Shown piece after piece: positions 47,401-56,430 of a DNA stretch of 64,000 nt. The DNA is from Apostichopus japonicus (Eukaryota; Echinodermata; Holothuroidea; Aspidochirotida; Stichopodidae). The translations under genes and the position numbers were made by a program. Each line of letters starts with the position of its first letter. The stretch's first letter is position 1. The notes beneath the pieces were generated by a model. The model was given only the letters and a program-made list of their open reading frames with translations. It was not told where the DNA came from and ran no database searches. The stretch covers positions 1,007,001 through 1,071,000 of the forward strand of contig NC_092575.1 in assembly GCF_037975245.1 (NCBI RefSeq), given 5' to 3'.

Positions 47401-50400
47401 CTTCTTTATTTTTCACTCTCTCCCTTTATTTGAAAATCTTGGCAGACGAAAGATGAGTCCTTTAACCAGACGAGTGGAAGTGATACTTTGTCAGTTCTAC
47501 TGTCCACATGGATAGAAAAGGTAAATATGTAATGTTAAGTCCTCTGGAATCTTATTTTAGTCGTCGCATCAATGATGATGATGATGTTTGTATATTCCCA
47601 TAGAATGATGCAGTGTATAGTAGATGTAGAATGTAATGTTTATTTGTCATTTTGAAACGATGAATAGATGGTATTTTAGTATTCAAATATCAAAGTGAAT
47701 AAGAAAGTAAAATTTGTGTGCTCGCAATGCTCGATTTCTGTATTCTCGTATGCATGATATTTACCTTTAAAACATGCTCATTTATCTGGAATGTTCCTTC
47801 AAGGCTTAATTGAAGCAATGTGTTTCTCCTTCCAGGGCTCTACAGTAAATGTTAATTCTTTGCATCATAATACTATTAACTCGACCAAATCATGTTTTTA
47901 TTAATTTCGAATTTCATTGTTAAAGAACAAAGGAAAAATAAAATGACTTTGAGGTACTGTTAGTGCCCTTGTGATAGTTCATTTCTCGCTCTGCCGTGAC
48001 CTCTTCTAAAGCATCTAGGAATTAATTTCTCCGTTTGAAATTGCAATGATGGACAAGATAACAAGACAAATGTTTGACCAGTCTGGTCTTTTCTTTCACC
48101 AGGTATTTGTTAATGTGTTATCTAGACCGGCCGTCATGTTTGTGTGGGACCAGCTGTTTCTTTCGAGTTGGGCTTCTGGAGTATTTGAAGATATCTGCCT
48201 GTGTCTCATTCTGCTTCTAAGGCAGAAGCTCTTGGAAGAAACCAAGGACTATCAGACCCTCATGAAGGTAAATCATTACATTTCATGTATTTTCACTGTA
48301 GATTGCAGAGTAATATATTTCCCATGAACATAGCAATGATATAATGACAAAGTTAACTTGTGGAGGAGTAAAGCCATGGAGGAAGAATAAAAGTAGAGAA
48401 ATTTAAAAAAAAATTGGTCACAGTTATAGGTAAACATCCTCAACTAGGGGGAAATAGAGAGAGCAAGAAAAACAAGGAGAAAAAATTAACTTCAGAGCCG
48501 ATTTTATGAAGTTAATGTCAAGTGGATAAATCATAACCTAAACTTTCTAATTGACTTTAAAAATAAAGGGGAAAGCATTTCATTTGCTAGCTACTGTGGC
48601 AGGCTAACTAAACTACTAAACTAACTAAACTATACTTAATTATGCTGTTTGTGTCAGAATCACTAGATTTGTTCATGTTTAATTGGTCCATTGTTTTATA
48701 AAAGTGTTATGAAGCATTTATTATAAGTCACAAAGTTAGATACTACTGTTAGAATTGAATCTTAATGACTGAAAGAAAAGTACAACCTTTGTGTAGAATC
48801 TTATATGAAAAGTAGGCTAGGCCTTGTTACATCTGCTGATGAGAGTGTGTTAGGCAAAACAAAATCATCTTTCCTCAAGTCTTTGGAATTATTACCTTTC
48901 AATTATATTCTCTGAGATGCTTCAATTTATTTTGATTCCAGGTACTTCTAGATGAGCCATCCATATTATTTACGGCTGACATTCAAAGAGCTTACAATCA
49001 TGTTATTCAAGAGAATGACCTGTCTGATGTACCGGCACTCAATCGCCAAGTCAAAAAACGGTAAGGAAAGACTGATGTCTGCTTTGACAAAAATGGTTTT
49101 TATTTTGTTGGTTAAGGTTGGACCTGTAAAATACAACAAAAAATTATGGCTTGTATGAAAACATCAGAGTGTCCATGAAAAATATATTCATATGATCATC
49201 AGCAGCTGAGTGGCTGTCAAACTTCATGTATGGAAACAAAAGTTATTCCATGAATATTTGAAGGTAATGTTGTTTGGGGTGGGTTTTTTTAGCTGTTTTT
49301 CATAATGTATGAATTAAACTGATAATGTATTCTTTTTGCAGTCTCGATAGGGCTGTCCAGCTACCATCGCCCAGTGAGACACCTGTCAATGAATTACCCA
49401 TCGTTCCAGTCATAACAGAGGAACCTGAACCAGTCGTGACATCCCCCTCACCTGAGGAGGGCTTTGATCTGTACATCGATGGTATCGTCACTCTCCCAGA
49501 TCATGCTACTATAACAAAGGTAATGAAAGAAAAATGAACAGCAAAATAATTATAAAAAAAACAACATTGTTCATTTTCCCAAACTTCCACCTTTTTTTTC
49601 GTATTTAATTATGATAAATTTGAAGTTAATATGTATCAATATTTTTGTTCATTCCAATGTTTTTTTTCTTCATATTATTGAGGGGTGGGGAGCAAGGGGG
49701 AGGGAAGAGAGAGAAGACATTACATTCCTGAATTATTTTCATGGTTTAGTCTAAACCATAACATCCCTTAATATTATCTGTTGTCTGGGAATCAATTAAG
49801 TATTAAAGTGTTCTGATTATTTGTCTGAAGGCTGTTATCTGATTTGCTAAGTTATGTTTAAATATTCATACCAATGATCATGTTAATGTCAAGTTACCAT
49901 AGATACATACACCCCAAAGTAGTAGACTGTAGAGGATATATGTTGAATCCTTTATATTTGTATCATGCTGTGACGTAACAATTACATTTGTTATTGATTC
50001 AGACCAGCTCTGAAAGTACCAGAGTACTAGTTTCCTGACAATAATATACATGATGTTAAACTGAAGAATACCAACACAAAAATTCAAATTATCCTTCATT
50101 TTTTGATAATCCCACCCTCTCCCCCACCCCCCTGAATTATTGGTTAGAATGAGGCTCAAACCAGAACCCTCAGCATAAGAGTTTGATGCTCCCATTGGAA
50201 GAGAACAGGAATTGTGAATCGGAGATCACCGACTCTAATCGTGGGTTATCCGATAATTTCAATGCTTTCTCTAGATTCAGTCATCAATTCCCTGTCAGAT
50301 TTCTGTTCTTGATTTACTTTGCAGTTTTCAGTGCATGGGCATCATCATGATTCACCCTTCCTCTTCACCTCTTCCTTCCCCTTTCATTCCCCGCCCCCCT

Positions 50401-53400
50401 CCATTTCCTGCCACTTGTCCCAGCCCCATATTCCCCTCCCAGTGTCACATAAAACTAATCAATTTACAGACTTACATTAAATGACCTACATGTGTGCACC
50501 TCACACAAAAACAATGACCTACTTTTCTTTGGTGTCGCTCCATAGGTCACAGGTCGTGTTTTGACCCCCACTCTTACCATGCCTGACCTCTTGGCTCCCC
50601 CAGACTTGGACTGTGATGCTAAGTGCCCGACCTATACCTACAGATATACATCTCAACAGCTTCAAAAGACAAACCTCATCATCTTAAGAGTTTACACAGT
50701 CAATGCGCTAACGAGAGAGGTAGTTGTAGTTGGTAGCTGTGCATGGAACTTGTACAGAGACATAAATACTACCCAGGTATGTAGTACTTCACCTATCATA
50801 TAATTAACATTAACATAATTAACATTATGTAGAGCAAGTTAAGTGATTTAACAACCAGGACTTTGATAAAGTAATACTGTTTAGATTGACAATCAGTGGT
50901 TAATTATTGCTATGGACATTGTGTTTGAACAAAAGAGGGATTAATAATCATTATAACTACATGAATAAGATTGATAGATGAAACATAATGGTTAATCTTT
51001 AATATGAACATTTTATAATTCTAAACATGAAAGCTAAAAGGCAGCCATGTGTAGTGTCTTCTTCTTCTCTTTTACTTCTTCTTTTTATCTTTTTTTGTAA
51101 AGCCAAAACTAAAAGTTGGGGCTTTCAAGTTGATTTTAAGACAAGGTTTACCAGATAATAAGTTATCACCAATTGAAGAGGATTTCCATAAACTTCCCAA
51201 AGTACCAGGATGCTGGCTGTTGTTTAGAGTACTACCAAGGTCAGAGGTAACGAGAGATTTAATTTCCCCTGGTTTTTATTATCTTAATATTTACCCAAAT
51301 AAACAATATCAGTTTATGTTTATTGATTTTCACGTGTGAATAGTATCTAGATCGAGAAAGTTATATTTACGTCATATTCAGTCCTTCCTATCTTAGAATC
51401 GTAAGATAATTCAGCTTGTCTTGAGAATATTATTCGGTTTTTCTATTTCCCAAAAGACTACCATTTTGTTAATTTTGTGCAAGTTTTCATTTTTTGGGGG
51501 AATTTCCATGTCTTGGACATCTTTCCTGACTAATAATTTTTTTTTTTTTTATTGATTAAAAAGACAATTGTCGATAGACCTCCATTTAAGCTGTCAAGTT
51601 ACACTGCCCTCAACAAGTCTGAACACACGACTGTAAAGGAAAGTGAAGAGATTCATGAAGGACCCAAGCGGAGGACAGAACGAGAAGTTGCTCTTACATT
51701 AAGGACAGAAGAGGCGGGTCTTGATGATGGTAAGAAATCGAGTGATTCTTGTCCTTTCAGTTAAATCTTTATCACATGATGTACATTGCCATGTTTTATT
51801 GCGTAAACCCATCATCCTCAGGGTTTGGGAAAAGAGGCCTTTATAAGCTGTCGGAAAACAAATATTTTTGTTCCTAAGCCCCATGGTGGGGCTGAGGTCA
51901 TTGGTGCTACTCCCAAAGGTGCCTCAGTGAACAGGTGAATGGATTGATAGAATACCTTGGATGTAAAGTGTTCTGTATGGACAAACTTATCTCTTTCATG
52001 AAACATTTGTGTTAGCGGGCAGTTAAAAATTTAGAGAGAAAACATAAGAGGAACTTGTTGATGCTACATGTACTGCAACCTCTTCAACAGCCCTGTCAAC
52101 ACAGATTGTCACTTAAAGGGTGTGAAGACTCGCGCACAAAGAAACATCTGATGCCGGTATTCTGACCTAGTTTCAAATGAGGTGTAACAGAAGTGTAAGA
52201 CACCACCATTGATCCCAGAAAAAAAAAACACAGCAACTTGCTACCGTCGGTAATTAGACACTAGTGTACAGTCAGTACATACAGCTACGGTCAATACCCA
52301 CAGCACAGTGTACATAGCAGCGATGGACATCTCAGGTCTAGATAAAAAACAAGGTATCACGTTTCATTACTGTCTGCATTTTGTAGCAACAAGAAGAAAA
52401 CTTCACTTGCAAGCAACGGAAAGTTAACTTTTTCAGAGCGCTGCACGCGGTTCGGGGCAAGTCTTCAATGCCTATAAATGTTTCTTTCATTTCTTGATAT
52501 ATTACATTTGAAATTAAGGCTGAATTTAAGTCCGGATTGTTTCACATTTTTATTATTTGTTTTGGCTTGTTGTCAGATCCGGCAAATCCTGAACTCACAG
52601 CTTGGATTCTGAAACGATTGGAGTGGAAGGCAAGTCTGCTCAATAGAAAACCCAAACAGATGCACCCGACGCATTTCTTTAGATATGACCCCGAGATTGG
52701 ACTTAAGGTCAAAGTTCAAGGAGCCTGGGGGCTTAAAGGTACATGGTGTTGTAACAGGTTGTTGTTGGCAACCACAGATATCTCTTTATGGACTGAGGTG
52801 TTTAGGTTGCATATGTGCAAATTTCTTGGTTCCTTGCATTGTTAAAGCACCAGTAGATCTACTTCTTTCGAAAGATATGAGAAACAGCTGAAAAAGGGAA
52901 CAGAGAGGGATAGAGTAATAAAATCAGGAGAATTATAGTAGTGTTATAGTAGTTGTCTTGCAACTTGGCTTCCAAATCCCCTCTGAAAATCATGTTGTCT
53001 ATTCTGTATCTTCTAAACTGTTTTTTGTTTACACCGTGGTCTTGTCTGCTTATACCCCCCACTTCCCCCCCCCTCCCCCCAAAAGACACAGTCTCTATGA
53101 TATCTTGCCTTCCGGTAACCAAGTCTTCCCTGTAAAATGACCAATTTATTGAAAAGTAACACCAGTAAGTGAAGTGGTAATAAGATTCAAGAGAGAGAGG
53201 TGCAACAACAGAAATACATTTGTTAATAAAATAACAAATTTAGCCTTTGATCTTTTCATCATAAATAGTATATTTTAATGATATTGTTTTCTATCACCTG
53301 CAGGTAAGAATATGTACCATGGCGTTATGATCTCACTAGTAGAGGGCATGAAAAGCCAGTCAGAGCGAAACGGTCCTGCTGTGACTGATACCAGAGTACT

Positions 53401-55939
53401 GGTAGCTACCTCTCAATTAGACAGTTTGGTTTCTGCTCCAAAGTGGATAGACCAACCAAAGGTAAACAAAACCCTTTGATCAGTGCGAGAAGTAAACATA
53501 TCAAGAATATAATCATACTACTGTTCTATTAAATGATCTTCTTCTTACTCCATCTGTCAGTTAAATAAATTATTTCAGATATAATGAAAGCTGGTATGAA
53601 TGAATGATGTAAGCAATCTGCCTCCCCCCCTCCCCTTTCTCCCTTCCCTTACATTTCCTGGTCCAAGCTATCATCCTTTCTGTATTACAGCAATCAAGAC
53701 AGCTGGTATTTTCCTCAGTATCTCACCTAAAGTTATGCCAGGCGCGTAGCCAAGGGGAGTGGGGCAAAGGTTCAGCCGCCCCCCTTGAGCATATTTAATT
53801 ATGATATGGCTAGTATTTTCAAAATATAAAATGCTTAGATGCAACTAACAAGGCCTGGAAAGTGCCATTTCCAGTGATCTGGGAGGCATTTTCGGCCAAA
53901 ATGTTCTTGTACGTTTCGCGCCAACACATGGTGGCACTACGCTTAGATAGTTTGCTACAGCTGCTACGTTTTCGCCCCTCCCTTGGCAAATTCCTCGCTA
54001 TGCCCCTGAGTTATGATGGTGATATTATGGTAGTATACCAGCTGTGATACACTGTAATGCAGCTCAAGCATAGGAAAAGTACAATGACACATGAATCTAC
54101 TTTGATCCAATTGAGATATATAATAATAATATATTAATGAAATACATTGAAAAAGAAAAAAAGATTATTATGATGTTCTTTCTTTGGATAGTAACTGTTG
54201 CTTAAACATTTATGTAGGTTCTTCATCCCATGCAAGATGAGAACTCTTGCCTACTTTTAGAAGTTCTAGGAGTAACGGTGGAGAGACCTCCTGCAGGCGG
54301 AAAAGCTTGGAATCGGCCCTTTAAGATGGAGACGATATCTAATTTAGGATGGACTGTCGTTCCTCTCTTCAGGCAAAGTTCACTCTTTCAAGGAGCTCAC
54401 TTTTTGCCACTCTTCCAAGAAACTAAGGAGAAGGTAAAGGATCTTTGATATGTTTGGGAATGTTTATTGTCTGTACGATTAAAAACTCCCCTACTCTTGT
54501 AGAGAGAAGCACAGCTGTGTCACTTGTGGTACTCAGTGTACTCATGCTCAAGTACATTGTTTCTGTACTCATACTCGTGGCTTCGTACTTGCAAGCTTTT
54601 CTTAAATCTAAACGTCCATCTCATCTTTTTGGCATTTCTCCTTTTATGTCTTCAGCCGTTTCTAACGAAACTTCTCACAGAGGAAAGCTCGAAAGTCATC
54701 GAAGAAAATCTAAAGAAAAAGTCCATCTTAGAGTTCAAAGATCATCCGTCAGTTGCCGTAGAGCTTTTCGATGGTCACTTTGAATACCAGGATGTATTAC
54801 CTTTACCTGTAAGTATTAACCCCCTCTACAAGACCCTTGTCTGCCCCTTCACGCTCCTCTCATCTCCACCTTGTTGCTCATGTTTCCTCTCCTTACTGCC
54901 CGGCCATCTTTCCGTTTCTGTACACCTAACTAATCCAGCTGTCACCGGCCCCTTCATACATAATCTGTATTCACACATACATAATCTGTATTCATCACAT
55001 TGGTGATTTGGTGTTTTATGTGAATGATGTTTAACAACCTTGCTTTGCAATTGGCATCTATCCTTTCAGGTACACACACACCTGATGAAAGTGACCGGTC
55101 ACTACAAATTTTGTTTACTTGTGAAGTTGTGATAATGTTAGAAATGAGCTCTCTTTGTTGGAATGATTGTTGACAGTAAATGTTAACAGAAGGGATCATT
55201 CTGTTATAATCTAGCATATTTATGGGCGGTACACATGGTCATACCTAACATATTTATGGGTGGTATAAATGGTCATAAACATTATTAACACTGTTTATTT
55301 GTGAATACAGGTTATTTCTGGCTTGTTTGGGGGGGAGGGGGGGGGCAATACTGATGTTCCTTTCTGATATAAAGTGGTCGTTTCTTTTCCCTGTTGATTT
55401 TCTATCATCTCATTAACATATGTTTGTGATTTAGGTGTTTTATGTGAATGATGTTTAACAACCTAGCTTTAATCTATCCTTTCAGGTACACACAGACCTG
55501 ATGAAAGTGACCGGTCACTTCAAACAATATCAAAAGGTCGCCAAGGAGTCATACGGTAGTTCGATGGTATCGTCCATCCTGATTGGACAGGAGCTTGTAA
55601 ATTCAGAAGAAGAGAAAGAAACTCTACAAAATGCGGCTAAGAGGGCTTTTTGTCAAAAAGTAGTAAGTGGAATTATTATTCCTGGTAGTTGGTTTGGGAA
55701 ACATATTAGCATAATATTTGATGGACTAGCATACAGTAGAACTTGGAGCAATTCTAGCAACAATATCAGCCAATTAGAATGATTCATACCTGCCATAGCT
55801 ATCTGAACTGCAACTTGAAATTCCGATTGAAAATTTTCAAGAATGATAAATGTCCATATTTTGTTACTATTGTTTCTGCTTTTCACAGAACACAGCCCTT
55901 ATACGACATGGACTGAAGCCATTGACAGACGACAAATAG
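41287..55939 (+). CDS. TBC-like and C2-like domain protein, 20 coding exons, 1110 residues
   Basis: Exons: 41287-41414, 41911-42031, 42932-43084, 43715-44187, 45264-45381, 46347-46509, 46929-47110, 47446-47520, 48103-48267, 48942-49060, 49342-49519, 50546-50776, 51103-51246, 51564-51729, 52577-52738, 53304-53461, 54218-54433, 54656-54808, 55486-55662, 55889-55939. All use GT-AG, all phases fit, and the sum is 3333 nt. Residues 270-560 look like a degenerate TBC (Rab-GAP) domain: LSPALRRKIWLWV at the start, then DEPLYQHM, LLSTWIEKVFVNVLSRPAVM and FVWDQLF...FEDICL. I do not see the Arg-finger (IxxDxxR) or Gln-finger (YxQ) motifs, so GAP activity is doubtful. Residues 626-750 and 913-984 have C2-like strands (NLIILRVYTVN, VGSCAWNLY; LLLEVLGVTVERP, GWTVVPLF). 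The family is not named. A role in membrane trafficking or cilia is inference. Confidence 0.8.
41911..42031 (+). CDS. TBC/C2-like gene, coding exon 2
   Basis: The acceptor is ttccacctagcag, with two AGs three bases apart (exon from 41911 or 41914, both in frame). Donor GAG|GTTTGT. It encodes residues 43-83, including NFEHWIDLPQQQSFLQNAPW. Confidence 0.55.
42421..42583 (+). repeat. C-rich 19-bp minisatellite (ccccttgaacccctcccac)
   Basis: Nine copies with minor changes lie in intron 2 of the TBC/C2-like gene. Regular C-tracts (G-tracts on the other strand) make i-motif or quadruplex formation possible. Open frames across it are by-products of the repeat. Confidence 0.8.
42932..43084 (+). CDS. 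TBC/C2-like gene, coding exon 3
   Basis: Acceptor catacacatcag, donor CAG|GTAATT; 51 codons in phase 0 (LYNVLCKALARLIHQDFDSF...). Leucine-rich and helical, N-terminal to the TBC-like domain. Confidence 0.7.
43715..44187 (+). CDS. TBC/C2-like gene, coding exon 4 (start of TBC-like domain)
   Basis: Acceptor attctattcatag at 43714, phase 0; donor GGAG|GTAAGG. It is the longest exon (473 nt, residues 135-291). A charged helical stretch (EALEDSHLDKNSRESKILKD) is followed near the end by LSPALRRKIWLWVIV, which resembles the opening R-x-x-x-W motif of TBC domains. Confidence 0.8.
45264..45381 (+). CDS. TBC/C2-like gene, coding exon 5
   Basis: Acceptor cctgaatcag, donor GAG|GTCAGT; residues 292-331 (YSTLEEEFHGNLLRRKAQMN...). 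Preceded in the intron by an uninterrupted G run (about 45123-45139). Confidence 0.7.
46347..46509 (+). CDS. TBC/C2-like gene, coding exon 6
   Basis: Acceptor tttctttttcag, donor GACG|GTAATT; residues 332-385 (SLANSDVESVIEEAMNIHDV, then VLLLFPLYIGLV). It lies where TBC domains carry their catalytic motifs, but no YCQG-type motif is present. Confidence 0.8.
46929..47110 (+). CDS. TBC/C2-like gene, coding exon 7
   Basis: Acceptor gtctggcttgtag, donor AAG|GTATGT; residues 386-446, with NVLDQLQVTDEPLYQHMKDC resembling the mid-TBC helices. A GATA/GACA microsatellite begins 18 bp after the donor (47129-47180). Confidence 0.8.
47129..47180 (+). repeat. GATA/GACA microsatellite
   Basis: agat and agac tetranucleotides alternate for about 50 bp, starting 18 bp after the exon 7 donor of the TBC/C2-like gene. 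Confidence 0.85.
47446..47520 (+). CDS. TBC/C2-like gene, coding exon 8
   Basis: Acceptor atcttggcag, donor AAG|GTAAAT; 25 codons in phase 0 (SDTLSVLLSTWIEK). It continues directly into VFVNVLSRP of exon 9, together forming the typical TBC W...F...L segment. Confidence 0.8.
48103..48267 (+). CDS. TBC/C2-like gene, coding exon 9 (TBC C-terminal helices)
   Basis: Acceptor tctttcaccag, donor AAG|GTAAAT; 55 codons. PAVMFVWDQLFLSSWASGVF and EDICLCLILLLRQ match the WD-x-hydrophobic-F and following helix of TBC domains. This is the strongest evidence for the assignment. Confidence 0.85.
48942..49060 (+). CDS. TBC/C2-like gene, coding exon 10
   Basis: Acceptor ttttgattccag, donor CG|GTAAGG; residues 527-565 (VLLDEPSILFTADIQRAYNH...). 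It ends the TBC-like region. Confidence 0.8.
49342..49519 (+). CDS. TBC/C2-like gene, coding exon 11 (linker)
   Basis: Acceptor ttctttttgcag, donor AAG|GTAATG; residues 566-625. A Pro/Glu-rich low-complexity linker (PSPSETPVNELPIVPVITEE) leads to FDLYIDGIVTLPDHATI. Confidence 0.85.
50546..50776 (+). CDS. TBC/C2-like gene, coding exon 12 (first C2-like segment)
   Basis: Acceptor gctccatag, donor CAG|GTATGT; 77 codons. NLIILRVYTVNALTREVVVV and GSCAWNLY have the alternating strand pattern of a C2 sandwich. Clustered Asp residues typical of calcium-binding loops are not evident. Confidence 0.85.
51103..51246 (+). CDS. TBC/C2-like gene, coding exon 13
   Basis: Acceptor tttttgtaaag, donor GAG|GTAACG; 48 codons (KVGAFKLILRQGLP...GCWLLFRVLP), likely the last strands of the first C2-like unit. 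Confidence 0.8.
51564..51729 (+). CDS. TBC/C2-like gene, coding exon 14
   Basis: The acceptor attaaaaag follows a 19-bp T run near 51536-51550; donor GATG|GTAAGA. Residues 751-805 are charged and probably disordered (KESEEIHEGPKRRTEREVAL). Confidence 0.75.
52113..52477. mobile_element. MITE-like element, TTAA-ended, copy 2
   Basis: Homologous to 882-1217 across its length, with about 30 bp extra in the middle. The left TTAAAGGGTGTGAAGACTCG is intact, while the right end is mutated (CCTATAA for CCTTTAA). It sits in intron 14, ending 99 bp before exon 15, so it may overlap splicing signals. Confidence 0.6.
52577..52738 (+). CDS. TBC/C2-like gene, coding exon 15
   Basis: Acceptor ggcttgttgtcag, donor AAAG|GTACAT; residues 806-859 (PELTAWILKRLEWKASLLNR...), with strand-like KVKVQGAWGLK at the end. 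Confidence 0.8.
53304..53461 (+). CDS. TBC/C2-like gene, coding exon 16
   Basis: Acceptor tatcacctgcag, donor AAG|GTAAAC; residues 860-912 (MYHGVMISLVEGMKSQSE...). The exon begins with GTAAGA, so acceptor and a near-consensus donor are fused. Confidence 0.8.
54218..54433 (+). CDS. TBC/C2-like gene, coding exon 17 (second C2-like segment)
   Basis: Acceptor catttatgtag, donor AAG|GTAAAG; 72 codons. LLLEVLGVTVERPPAGGKAW, then LGWTVVPLF and AHFLPLFQ, suggest a second beta-sandwich of C2 type. Confidence 0.85.
54656..54808 (+). CDS. TBC/C2-like gene, coding exon 18
   Basis: Acceptor tttatgtcttcag, donor CCT|GTAAGT; 51 codons (KLLTEESSKVIEENLKKKSI...VAVELFDGHFEYQDVLPLP). Confidence 0.85.
55010..55113 (+). 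pseudogene. Partial duplicate of exon 19 and its 3' splice site
   Basis: The sequence ggtgttttatgtgaatgatg and the following intron end, acceptor (tatcctttcag, exon from 55070) and first 13 codons repeat those at 55434-55524. The copy would read VHTHLMKVTGHYK, against VHTDLMKVTGHFK in the true exon, then run to a TGA about 8 codons later. Its acceptor is as good as the real one. It could be silent, or it could act as an alternative terminal exon. Confidence 0.7.
55486..55662 (+). CDS. TBC/C2-like gene, coding exon 19
   Basis: Acceptor tatcctttcag, donor GTA|GTAAGT; 59 codons, phase 0 (VHTDLMKVTGHFKQYQKVAK...). Its 5' end is duplicated upstream at 55070. Confidence 0.85.
55889..55939 (+). CDS. 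TBC/C2-like gene, terminal coding exon 20
   Basis: Acceptor gcttttcacag, 16 codons (NTALIRHGLKPLTDDK) and TAG. Phase agrees with exon 19. Confidence 0.75.
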   Translation, partial: NTALIRHGLKPLTDDK

Positions 55940-56003
55940 ATGAAAAAGTCAGCTTTTGATCCTGCTGTTGTGACAGATGACATGGATCAACAACTCAAAA
56001 GCA

Positions 56004-56430
56004 GATCCTGTAGTCATGGCACAGGATGTAGCCACCCAACTTCTGATCCTGTAGTCATGTCACAGGATGTAGCCACCCAACTTCTGATCCTGTAGTCATT
56101 GTACAGGATGTATTCACTCAACTTCTGATCCTGTAGTCATGGCAAAGGATGTAGCCACTCAACTTCTGATCCTGTAGTCATGACACAGGATGTAGCCAGT
56201 CAACTTCTGATCCTGTAGTCATTGTACAGGATGTAGTCACCCAACTTCTGATCCTGTAGTCATGACACAGGATGTAGTCACCCAACTTCTGATCCTGTAG
56301 TCATGACACAGGATCTAGCCACTCAACTTATGATCCTATAGTCATGGCACAGGATCTAGCCACTCAACTTCTGATCCTGTAGTCATGACACAGGATGTAG
56401 CCAGTCAACTTCTGATCCTGTAGTCATGAT
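56004..56430 (+). repeat. 41-bp tandem repeat in the presumed 3' UTR, 11 copies
   Basis: The word GATCCTGTAGTCAT recurs exactly every 41 bp from 56004 to 56414. Most units contain ATCCTGT-n9-ACAGGAT, a 7-bp stem with a 9-nt loop (agtcatgac and variants). The array starts 65 bp after the stop codon of the TBC/C2-like gene. The period is not a multiple of three and each unit has a TAG, so it is not coding. Confidence 0.85.
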
